DNA of 13,971 nt from Allomyces macrogynus ATCC 38327 (taxonomy: Eukaryota > Blastocladiomycota > Blastocladiomycetes > Blastocladiales > Blastocladiaceae), in assembly GCA_000151295.1 (NCBI GenBank), contig GG745384.1:40274-54244 (forward strand), in the 5' to 3' direction. The position numbers were made by a program, and so were the translations under genes. Of the stretch, positions 1 through 8,617 are shown piece by piece. The notes beneath the pieces were generated by a model that was not told the DNA's origin, searched no databases, and saw only the letters and a list, made by a program, of their open reading frames with translations. Within the stretch, counting starts at the first letter, position 1, and the number at the start of each line of letters is the position of its first letter.

Positions 1-2090
1 CCTCCACCACCGCCCGGCTTTGGCGGCCCGCCCCCACCGCCGCCGCCGCCGCCCGGGTTCGGAGGTCCACCCCCACCTCCACCACCACCCGGATTCGGAG
101 GTCCACCCCCACCCCCGCCGCCGCCTGGTATGGGCGGTCCTCCCCCACCGCCACCACCGCCCGGCGGGTTCCGCGGCCCACCTCCACCTCCACCTCCTGG
201 CGGCGGCCCGCCACCTCCACCCGGCGGCCCACCCCCACCACCCGGCGGCGGATTCCGCCCCGTCGCAAGCGCCCGCGGCCAAGAAGACAAATCTGTCCTC
301 GAAACCGTTACGTGGTCTCAACTGGTCGAAGTTGCCGCCACCGGCCGCGGCCGCGACCGTGTTCAAGGGCATGAACGAGACGGAGATTCACGCGACCATG
401 GACACCAAGGCGTTTGAGGATCTCTTCGCGGCGGCCGCAGCGGGTGGGAAGAAGGCCGCGGCCGACACGACCGAATCGAACGGCAATCTCGCGGCGACGC
501 CCACCAAAGTGCAACTGATCTCGGTTGTCGACGCGAAACGCGCGCAAAACTGCAATATCCTGCTCAAGAAAATCAAGCTCGAGATTGACGAAATCAAGCG
601 CGCCGTCGTCCAGGGTGATACCGCCGCTCTGCCCGCCGATGTCGTCTTGGAAATGCTCAAGTACGTTCCGGCCGAGGACGAAGTGGCCGCACTGAATGCG
701 GCGACCGACGATCCGGCCAAGTTGGCCACGGCCGACCGTTTCTTGTTTGAGGCGTCGCGGATTGAAAAGTACCAGGAGCGGTTGGGGGCCATGGTGTTTC
801 GGTCGGCGGCGAGTGAGGTGTTGGGCGATTTCAAGTCGGCGGTCACGACGTTGCGCGACGCGTCGGTGCAAGTCGTCGAGTCGAAGGCGTTCAAGGAAGT
901 GCTCAAAATTGTGCTCGCGCTCGGGAATTATATGAATGCTGGTGCGCGTGGTGGCGCGTTTGGGTTCAAGGTCGAGGCGCTGCTCAAGGTGCGCTGGTCG
1001 CCGCAGTTTCGTTTTGAAGGACCGGGTGGACTGTGTTGGCTGACATATTTTCGTGCTTGACTCCTCGTTTCTCTAGCTCGGCGACGTCAAGTCGAATCAA
1101 AACGTCAACGGGCGCAAGCACACGCTGATCCACTTCCTCGTCGAGCTCATCGACGCCAAATTCCCTGCGGCCCAGCCGTTCGCTGACGAACTCTCGGCCG
1201 TCGACGCCGCGTCCAAGCTCTCCCTCCCGATCGTGCGTGCCGCGCAGGGCTCGTTGCGCGTGGAACTGCGCCGCGTCAAGACGCTCGTCGACACGCTCAA
1301 GAAACCGGAAGACAAAGAGTTTGTCGAGAGCATGGCCGCGTTCTACGACAAGGCCGCCGCCGAATTCGACAGCTACGAGCAAATTGCCAAGGACGCGGAC
1401 GCCAAGTTTGAGACGGCGGCGACGGCATTTGCCGAGGACCCGAAAGTCGTCACAGCCGAGGACTTCTTTGGCACATTTGCCAAGTTTGTCGCCATGTACC
1501 GGGCAGCAGCGGCTGAGAATATCGCGTGGGTGCAGAAACAGGCTGAGATCGAGAAGAAGGAGGCCGATCGCAAGGTACGGTGTATTTCTGGTCGCTCGCG
1601 CGGGTGGAGTGATGGCGCACGGACTAACTCTTCCCGATCCTCTGCTTTGTAGCGCAAGGAAGAGGAAGCTGCGGCCAAGAAACGGTCCAAGTCGCCTGAA
1701 GTGCACGCGCCCGAGTCGGCTGACCCGACGAGCCCGGAACTCGACGCGCTCATCGACCACGTCAAGTCCGGGCGCGCGTTCCAAGTCAAGGGTCCCGCGA
1801 CGCCCGGCGGGAAGCAGCGCGGGAGCGGAAATGGCGGGACCATGTCGCTCGAGGCGTCGGCGCGGTCCACGGCGGGAGGAGCGCTGCAGGTGCCGATGGC
1901 CAGTGGAGAGGGTACGTTGAGTCTTGAGAAACGGTGGGGAGGATTGCGAGGGAGGGTGGGAGAACTGACGCGATGGGTGCGTGTAGGCGGCGACCGACGG
2001 TCGATTGTGAACCGCGTGCGTGGCAAGAGTCAGGGCCGGATGACGGATCTCGACGAGGCGATCTTGAAGCAACTGAATGCGCGGGCGTGA
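1..2090 (+). CDS. Diaphanous-type formin, C-terminal part (FH1-FH2-DAD), 5' partial
   Basis: Formins nucleate and elongate unbranched actin filaments: FH1 recruits profilin-actin and dimeric FH2 caps the barbed end. The gene enters from the left edge, so the N-terminal regulatory part is missing. Exons: 1-988, 1077-1574, 1653-1911, 1987-2090; introns of 88, 78 and 75 nt. FH1 (1-250) has tracts of 8-9 prolines separated by GFGG or GMGG. FH2 starts at the lasso motif LNWSKLPP (about 320) and carries LALGNYMNAG (about 915-945). Joining exons 1 and 2 gives the conserved LLKLGDVKSNQN. Exon 3 holds a DAD-like motif (1737-1793, LDALIDHVKSGRAF), which suggests an autoinhibited, Rho-controlled formin, although the usual basic cluster after it is weak. 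FH1 is read in frame 1 and FH2 in frame 2; one extra C in the run at 258-261 explains the switch. The third intron is 3n long and stop-free, so its retention would also be readable. Confidence 0.9.
16..162 (+). repeat. Imperfect 36-nt tandem repeat encoding FH1 polyproline modules
   Basis: Glycine-aromatic spacers GFGG, GFGG, GFGG and GMGG begin at 16, 55, 91 and 127, that is at intervals of 39, 36 and 36 nt. Between them are runs of 9, 8, 8 and then 8 proline codons. The module is about 12 residues and is repeated nearly exactly at DNA level, so slippage or unequal crossover could change the number of profilin-binding tracts. Shorter, less regular GG-separated proline tracts continue to about 250. 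Confidence 0.8.
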
Positions 2091-2167
2091 TGGACGAGGA
2101 GGGGAGGGACTGGGATTTGGACATGCTCAAGAACTCTCGGATCATTTGCAAACGACGTGTCGACTGA

Positions 2168-2189
2168 GTCGTGCAGTTTTGCGCACGAC
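2168..2189. other. Short inverted repeat (7-bp stem, 8-nt loop) between formin and TatD gene
   Basis: GTCGTGC at 2168-2174 is the exact reverse complement of GCACGAC at 2183-2189. The loop at 2175-2182 includes TTTT. It lies in the 155-nt spacer after the formin stop, so it would sit in the formin 3' UTR or the TatD leader. No known function is recognised and chance is possible. The rest of the 2091-2245 spacer shows no other gene. Confidence 0.35.
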
Positions 2190-2201
2190 AGGCTGACAGA
2201 C

Positions 2202-2249
2202 ATGTTCGAAAAACACGTCTCGTTCGAGTCTCTCTCCCTTACACCATGA
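2202..2249 (+). other. Candidate 15-codon upstream ORF overlapping the TatD start (ATGA)
   Basis: An ATG at 2202 opens a 15-codon frame that ends with TGA at 2247-2249. The TatD initiator ATG is at 2246-2248, so stop and start overlap as ATGA. If the transcript starts upstream of 2202, TatD translation would need leaky scanning or reinitiation. The transcription start is unknown, so this is only a candidate. A second small frame, ATG 2123 to TGA 2167, lies further upstream. Confidence 0.35.
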
Positions 2250-3273
2250 TCACCGACACACATTGCCACTTGGTCCCGCGATGCTTCCCGACCACGGCAC
2301 CCAATGACTTAATGCAGACGCTCACGCGCGACGCACACGCTGCAGGCGTGCAGTGTATTTGCGCCGTGTCCGAGACCGTCGACGACGTGACCAACTTGGT
2401 CGCAACCTACAGGCAACAACATGATCACGACCAAACCGAGACTGCAAACTCCCCCAAATCAGCGCGCGTGATTGTATTCGGCGGTCTCCACCCGGTCCAG
2501 CCCATGTCCACCGACGAAGCGCACGCGATCATGGCGGCGAATCCGACCCGCAACCCGCGGTGGCCGCTGTGCGTGCAGGTTGCCAGCCCGACCATCATCG
2601 CCATACCATTTAACGAACCAATCCTCTTCTCCACCCAACCAATAGCGTCCGCCCCGTCTCCTGGACCGACTGGACCGCCGCCGAACCCCTCCTCACCAAC
2701 CTCGCGCGCACGGGCCAACTTGCCGGGATCGGCGAAATCGGACTCGACTACACGCCCTACGTTCTTGTAGGCCACCCGCACGGCCCGGACGCTGCGAAAT
2801 CCGACCAGTTGCGTGTGCTCGACGCGCACCTGGCCATCGCGTCTACCCACAACCTGCCCGTGACCGTGCACTCTCGCAGCGCCGGCAAGTACGCGCTTGC
2901 TGCGATCGACAAGTACCCGAACGTCCGCGTGGCGATGCACGCGTTTGATGGCGCCCCGGGCAGGTCCGCCATACCCGCTCTCGCGCGGCGGGATAAGTTG
3001 TGGTTCAGTATTCCGCCGAGTGTTTGTCAGCCGGGTTCGGCGTTTCGAAAACTGGTCGCACTGGTCCCGCTCGAGCGGCTGCTGGTCGAGTCGGACGCGC
3101 CGGCGCTCGCGCCGGATCTGGGGAGCGAGTATAATGTTCCGGCAAATGCGGCACGGGTGGTGCCGGAAATCGCGGCGATCAAGGGATTGACGATGGAGGA
3201 GGTGGAGAAGGTGTTGGAGGAGAATACGCTCCAGTGGCTCGGTGTATTGAATGATTTTGAAAACAGCAACTAG
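2246..3273 (+). CDS. TatD-family metal-dependent hydrolase (TATDN3-like), 316 aa
   Basis: TatD proteins are TIM-barrel, two-metal hydrolases; several are DNases or 3'-5' exonucleases, while the TATDN3 branch is less well characterised. Exons 2246-2568 and 2646-3273 give 951 nt. The 77-nt intron has donor GTGCGT and acceptor ATAG; the phase fits and joins ...RWPL to VRPVSW. Family motifs are in order: DTHCH (residues 4-8, metal ligands), GGLHPVQP (79-86), AGIGEIGLDY (Glu138), VHSRSAG (His183), MHAFDG (His207), WFSIPPS and VESDAPALAP (Asp258). HSRSAG, HAFDG and FSIPPS point to TATDN3 rather than TATDN1. The start is chosen because family members begin just before DxHxH. A hydrophilic insert at residues 55-72 (His/Asp/Gln-rich) is family-variable. 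The stop TAG at 3271-3273 overlaps the antisense ALG6 stop. Confidence 0.92.
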
Positions 3274-5394
3274 GCCCGTTTTTCCTTGTGCTTTGTGGAT
3301 TCGGATGCGGGTTGCAGCGCCAGGACCGTGGTCGCAGCCCAGGCGAAGATGAACACACCGCACGACAGGACTTGGTTGGCGAGGACGTACAGATGCGGGT
3401 ACCGCGGCGGCGGAGCAATGGTGAATTCGGCAAGGTGGATAGCCGCAGCGGCGACGTAGGCGGCCTAATACACGTCGGCGAGGATGAGGACATGTTGATG
3501 CGTGAGAGGAGGAGCTGAATTAACGAACCACGACTGCCAACCGATACACCATCCGCACGACTCCTCCCGTGCGCGGCTTTTCCGCGCACGCACCACGGCT
3601 CGTCCACCACATCCCGCCATTCCACAACGCGAGCAGCACAAAGTAAGGCACGGCCTGCTCGTCGCGCCGGAGCAACGGCCACATCGAGAACGTTGAGGCA
3701 TTGAGCACGTGCGCCCACACGCACCACCGCGGGTTCTCGGCGACGCGGTCGACAACGAGCAAGAGCAGGATCGGCAGGTCCGGGAGCAGAATTGATTTCT
3801 CGTGCACTTGGAACGAGAACAAGAAAAACGCGAGCGAGACGGCCGCGAGCGACGCGAGGAGCGTGGAGCGTGTCGGGTGCCGGAAAAGGCCGACGAGGGA
3901 GGGGAGCGAGGCGAGGATCGTGGTGGCGAGACTGGGATCGGGTGGAGTGGATGAGCGTCGCTGAGCGGAGAGTGCCTCGTCGGCGGAGAGGGAACACACC
4001 TCATGTGGAGCAACGTTTTCAACTCGAACCGGTCACGCAGCTTGAGGACCGGCGACAGGGCACACCAGACGTTGGCGACCTTGTCCTCGTAGAGACCGCG
4101 CGCGATCGGGAAAATGCGGTGCACAAGTTGGCCGAGGTCAGCGCTGTTTGAGATCATGGTCAGAAGCGGAATCGGCGAGAACGGACGGGAGTGTGCGTGC
4201 GCACCGGAACGGATAGAGGTGCAGTGCAAACGTAGCGAAGACGACCACGCCGAGCTGGACAAATAGGCGAATCCTGGAGCAATCGATGAAGAGATTGGTG
4301 AGCCGAAATGGCTTGAACTGTGTCGAAAAAGACTAAACCCCGTACCCGTGGTTCGATCGCCAGCACTGCGCGAGCAGGTAGACAAAGACGGGCAGGGCAA
4401 AGTAGAGGGCCATTTGCTTGAACATGAGCGCAAGCGAAAAGGCGACAGCGGCCTTGAGTGGGTGGCCAGTGGTCATCCAGGCGACCGACGCGAGTGTCAA
4501 GCCGAGCATGATGAGGTTGTACCTGTTGAGAAGCGATTAGTCGTGATGGTCGTGCCAATCAAAGATAGACGAAGTTCGTACTGGAAGTGGCCGTGGTCAA
4601 TCAGGATGAGGCCTGGGAAGCTCAGAATCAGCGCCCAAGCGGTGGACTGCGGAAGAAAAATGGTCGGTGAGCCGGATGCCGACAGGATTGGGTGGAGAGC
4701 TCTGACACGTACATTTGCTGAGCGCAACGGCAACCGCAGCGACCGAACAAAGAGGAGTGCGGCGGGGAAGTAGACGAGCAGGTCACAAATGAGCACCGAC
4801 AGTCGCATGTAGGCGATGAGTGCCGGGTCCTCGTTTCCGCGCGACTTTTCGAGGGCGACCCATGAGGGGTCAATGAAGTGGGCGCTGTGAATGGTCGTTG
4901 AGAGCAGGCATAGGATCAGAACAGAGTGGTCGAGCGAGGGAAGAGGCACGAACACGCCGAGCAACAAGTGGAACGGGGCACGACGACGAGAACGTACATG
5001 GCGCCAAACACATAGCTGACAAAGGCCGTCAGGGGCGGGTAGTCGAGCCCCCAGAACTTCTGGTCGTAGTGGTACCACTGCGAGGGCGGCAGGTGCCAAG
5101 TGATTTCGAGCCAGTGGCGCTGTGCTTCCAGGTCGCCAAACAGCGGCGGCGTCGCACGGCCTGAAGGGAGGATTTTTCGAGGGCGAGAGGGATGAATTGT
5201 GGGTGGTCACTTTTCGTGGTCGCTTGATCGTCAGGTTGTCGGCACGACATGACATGGCAAGATCCCGAACCCGAGTAACCATGACGACCCACGGCAGCAC
5301 GAACGAGAAAGGCAACAGATGCGACGGCGGTCAGCGCTGGTGATATCGCCAACGACGCTGCGGTTGTGCGGTGTGGCCGCGGCGTTGGGGCCAT
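3270..5394 (-). CDS. ALG6: Dolichyl-P-Glc:Man9GlcNAc2-PP-dolichol alpha-1,3-glucosyltransferase (ALG6), 503 aa, 9 exons
   Basis: ALG6 is a multispanning ER enzyme that adds the first glucose to the lipid-linked oligosaccharide for N-glycosylation. Exons read downward on the minus strand: 5394-5271, 5160-4998, 4884-4713, 4646-4582, 4522-4346, 4273-4205, 4143-4000, 3931-3529, 3464-3270. Introns are 110, 113, 66, 59, 72, 61, 68 and 64 nt. The total is 1512 nt with all phases consistent, and the length is close to human ALG6 (507 aa). Motifs: [14 protein letters not shown] with Asp51 at the proposed catalytic position, [55 protein letters not shown] (272-283) and [14 protein letters not shown] (341-354). 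FQVHEKSIL separates ALG6 from ALG8. The first donor (GTTCGG, 5270) is the least certain; it was chosen because it keeps the family YSG. The gene is convergent with TatD and shares a CTAG at the stops. Confidence 0.94.
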
Positions 5395-5813
5395 GGTGAT
5401 GGACGGCGGTGCACCTTGGAGGGAGGGGCAGAGAGGGCTGAGTGCGTTGCGGGCGGAGGAGGACGTGCGAGACGGCCGCGAGACGTCGCCGCGGCACCGC
5501 TTCCAGCGGACGGGTCGGGCGTGACTTGCACGTGCTGGCGCGCTTCGCGTGTTGGCGTCGCCTTTGAAAGCGCCAGCAGCTAGGTCGTCCTCTGTCCTGC
5601 GCCCGCCGCTCTCCCTCCCTCCGCATCGCCGTCGCGCCCGTCGCCGTTGCCGCCGCTGCCCCTGCCCCTGCCGCGCCGCGCTCTCTTTGCCCGCAACCGA
5701 CGGCGCGCACTGGCTGACACTCGCTCCACTTTGCTCGCCACTGCCGCTCCCGACCACTCTCCTGCCGCGGCAACTCTCGACTCGACTCGACTTGTCCATC
5801 ATCTTTTGCCACC
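5395..5813. promoter_or_regulatory. Divergent intergenic region between ALG6 (-) and the apyrase gene (+)
   Basis: These 419 nt separate two start codons pointing away from each other, so both promoters and 5' UTRs must lie here or overlap. No TATA box or known site can be named. The stretch just before the apyrase start is pyrimidine-rich and contains a short CTCGA tandem (about 5776-5790). The apyrase ATG at 5814 sits in the context GCCACCATGC. Open frames through the region are low-complexity Arg/Pro/Ala and look like GC-driven chance ORFs. Confidence 0.5.
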
Positions 5814-7962
5814 ATGCCCGCGTCGCCCGTGCCGCCGCCCCCCGCTTCGCAGCGCAAGCCGACCGCCGACCAGGCCGCCCAGGCCGAGTGGGAGCTCCTC
5901 GACCACGATGGCGCAGACGACCAGCGCCCCGACGGCGCCACGCCCCTCAACGACGACGCGAACACAGCCGAACCAGGCGTCGCCGCGGCCGACACGCCCT
6001 CCAGCGACTCGGAGGAAACGCAGTACGCCATTGTCATTGACGCCGGGTCGTCTGGGTCGCGCGTGCAAGTCTTCTCGCTGCAGCCCTCCAAGTTCGGTCT
6101 GCCCGAATTTGGCCGCGCCATGCACCCGACCTTGCACGACTGGCAGCTCAAGACCGAACCGGGCGTCTCGTCCTTTGCTGACCACGCGCACGATGTCGGC
6201 TCCTCGCTCGCGCCGCTGCTCGAGTTTGCCATGGGCATCGTGCCAGCGCACTTGCACGCCTCGACCCCACTGCGCGTCCTCGCCACGGCTGGCATGCGCC
6301 TCTTGCCCTTGCACAAGCAGACAGCCGTCGTTGACGCCGTGTGCAATGTCCTGCGCAACTACCCGTTTGCCGCGGCCCCCTCGGGCTGCCACGAGACGGT
6401 GCGCGTCATTTCGGGCGAGGACGAGGGCCTGTTCGGGTGGCTCGCCTTGAACTACCTGACGCGCTCGTTCCACGACGCCAAGCGCAAACCGCTCGGCTTT
6501 CTCGACATGGGGCGGTGCCTCGACGCAGATTGCCTTTAGCGTCCCTGCCGCCTTGGCCGATGCCGTCTCGGCCGACCCCGAAACTACGCGCACGACGCAC
6601 CCGGCACCTTACCAAGTCGTGCACGTCCCGACCGCACAAGGTGCTGTGCGCCCGTTTGCCGTGCACGTCACGACTTTCCTTGGCATGGGCACCAACGAGG
6701 CGCGCAAGACGCACGTGCGCGAACTCGCTGCCAAGGCATCTGACCCCTCTTCGCCGTCGAACGCCGAACCCTTGATTGCCGACCCCTGCCTTGCGCCGGG
6801 CCTCGAACTCACCGAACAGCTCGACGCCGACGACCACGGGGTCGCGCGGTCCGTGACCTTGGCCGGCCGCGGTTCTTTTGACGCGTGCCGCGCACTGACC
6901 GACGCGCAACTGCACCACGAACACTCGTGTGCGCCCGGATCCGGCGCGTGTCTCGTGCGTGCCGACTTGAACCAGACATTTGTGGGTGTTTCCGAGTACT
7001 GGTACTCGACTTACGACATGCTCGGTCTCGGTGGGGCTTATGTGCCCGAAGTGTTTTCCGCACATACGCGTGCGTTCTGTGCGCAACCATGGGACTCGCC
7101 CGCACACCGTGCCGCGGCGGCCGCTGGTGTCGCCGAATCGAGGTTACAGGCGCAGTGTTTCAAGGCTGCCTGGATTGCGTCCGTCTTGCACGTCGGGTTC
7201 GGGATCCCGGAAGCCGCGTTGCCGAGTTCGTCGACTGAAACCGTCGGTCCCGCACCGTCCGTCTGCCCCGTGGCCGAGAAATCGATTCTGGGTCCGGCAC
7301 ACGTGCAAGTGCCACCGCCCGCGCACGTCAAGGCGCACGAGACTCTCTTCCGTTCTCCAGCGGCGCCGACAACGCCCGCGGTCACCGTCAACGGCTCCTG
7401 CGTGCGCCCCGAGATTCATGTGCTCACGTCCGACCACGTCGGCGACATGCAAGTGACCTGGACGCTCGGTTCGCTTCTGTACGACCGCGTGCGCGCTGAA
7501 CCGATTGCGCAGAGTCCACCGGTCCTGCCACCGCCGCCGCCGGCCCCCATCGCCGTGGCGCCCGACAACGTGCACCTCGATGCGCTGTTTGACGACCCGC
7601 GGTCCGCGACCGACTCGACGCACTCGATGCCCGTCGCTGTCCTGTTCCTGATCCTCGTCGCGGGCTTGGTTGCGTACCTGATGCGCCGCCCGCGGTCGCC
7701 GACCGAGGCCTACTACTACCACTACGCGGGCCTGAACGGCGAGTCTATGTCGGTCTGGGCGCGTGTCCGGCACTTGGCGTGGCGCGCGCGGGTGAAACTG
7801 GTGGGGGCCAAGCGTGCCGCGTCCGGGTCGACGCTGTTGTCGAGTAATGCCGATGCGCGCGACTTGGATGCCGAGAGTTCGGCGTACCGTCTGTTTGATC
7901 AGCGCAAGGATGTGGTGCGTGGGCCTGGCGGGGGTGCAGGGACGGTGCGTGGGGTGTTGTGA
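5814..7962 (+). CDS. GDA1/CD39 nucleoside phosphatase, Ynd1-like Golgi apyrase, with one-base frameshift at 6509-6512
   Basis: Apyrases of this type hydrolyse nucleoside di- and triphosphates in the Golgi lumen, removing the nucleoside diphosphate released by glycosyltransferases. Apyrase-conserved regions are in order: ACR1 YAIVIDAGSSGSRV (71-84), ACR2 VLATAGMR (about 154-161), ACR3 VISGEDEGLFGW (about 198-209), ACR4 DMGGASTQIAF (about 231-241) and ACR5 VTWTLGSLLY (about 547-556). A membrane segment, PVAVLFLILVAGLVAYLM, lies near 606-623, followed by a tail of about 90 residues. A single C-terminal anchor and no N-terminal signal match yeast Ynd1 rather than Gda1. The frame breaks inside ACR4: GGGG at 6509-6512 should be GGG, and removing one G joins the two frames (5814-6539 and 6553-7962) into 715 codons. 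Codon use is the same on both sides, so a sequencing error or a very recent lesion is likely. No introns. Confidence 0.88.
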
Positions 7963-8617
7963 CGTGTGCGTGCGCGGGAGAGGAGGGATAGAAAGGGCGA
8001 GGAGGAGGAGGAGGAGGAGGAGGATGCGGAATGAGGAATGGTGATGGGATAAGGATGGCAAGCCGGTCGTCTTCATACATTTCATCTTGCCCATTGGACT
8101 GTCGTTTCCCCGCGGATAGCTGCGGCAGCACCGAGGTCGAGCGCTTCCCGTCCTTGTCCACCGGAAGGGCGTCCCGTCAGATGTCTGCTGCGTGGAACAG
8201 CGTGAGCAGCTTGCGGACGGAGAAACGAAACAGCGCCGGCAGAGCGAGCGCCTCCCACCGTTGCGCGAGACACCAAAAATCGCGTCTCCCGTCACCGTGG
8301 CGGACCTGGTGCCGTCCCACCCGCAGCAGCGGCAGCAGCAGGATGAATCCATGTCAGCCAGCTTGAGCCCGAGCGCACACACGAACGCGTGCCCCGTGCC
8401 CCCGACTTGGCGCAACGCAAGGACACGCTGCTCGACGACCTTGCCGCGTCGGCCGGGCCGCCCGACCGCCGTGCCCGCGTCAAGATCCACCCGCGTTGCG
8501 CCCCTGCCGCCCCCCGTCCGCCGACCCCGGCCGCGCACTTTGCTCGCCCTGCACGCTTGCTTGCCCGCTTGCCCCCACCGGGCCTAGCCCTGATTGGCAC
8601 GCGCGTGCCAAGTCACC
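7963..8617. other. 655-nt stretch without an assignable gene (apyrase 3' UTR and leader of next gene)
   Basis: This lies between the apyrase stop and the ATG of the next gene. It contains a GAG microsatellite, several out-of-frame ATGs (8034-8060, 8181, 8343, 8351) and CAG-rich sequence near 8322-8340. A plus-strand frame is open at about 8120-8587 without a clear start, and parts of it and of the neighbouring frame look protein-like (for example DLAQRKDTLLDDLAA near 8403-8447). No domain is recognised and no start is evident. It may be 5' UTR, an unseen upstream exon, or nothing. Confidence 0.5.
7999..8024 (+). repeat. (GAG)n microsatellite
   Basis: An uninterrupted run of about 8.7 GAG units begins 37 nt after the apyrase stop, in its probable 3' UTR. 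The strand is purine-only across the run. Confidence 0.9.

Noticed and set aside
984..2072. Long minus-strand ORFs opposite the formin
   Set aside because: They cross formin introns and mirror its codon bias; no domain features.
4321..4345. A 21- or 28-nt mini-intron in ALG6 to remove the in-frame TAG
   Set aside because: The 21-nt GTTTAG...ACAG option keeps frame, but a normal 72-nt intron (4345-4274) has a better donor (GTACGG), matching phase and leads to a family-like sequence.
6509..6512. Programmed ribosomal frameshifting in the apyrase
   Set aside because: No slippery heptamer or downstream structure is evident, and the formin shows the same kind of +1 run error, so assembly or sequencing error is simpler.
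7144..8538. 464-codon minus-strand ORF opposite the apyrase
   Set aside because: Arg/His-rich, no domain; a shadow of the apyrase exon created by GC-rich codons lacking antisense stops.
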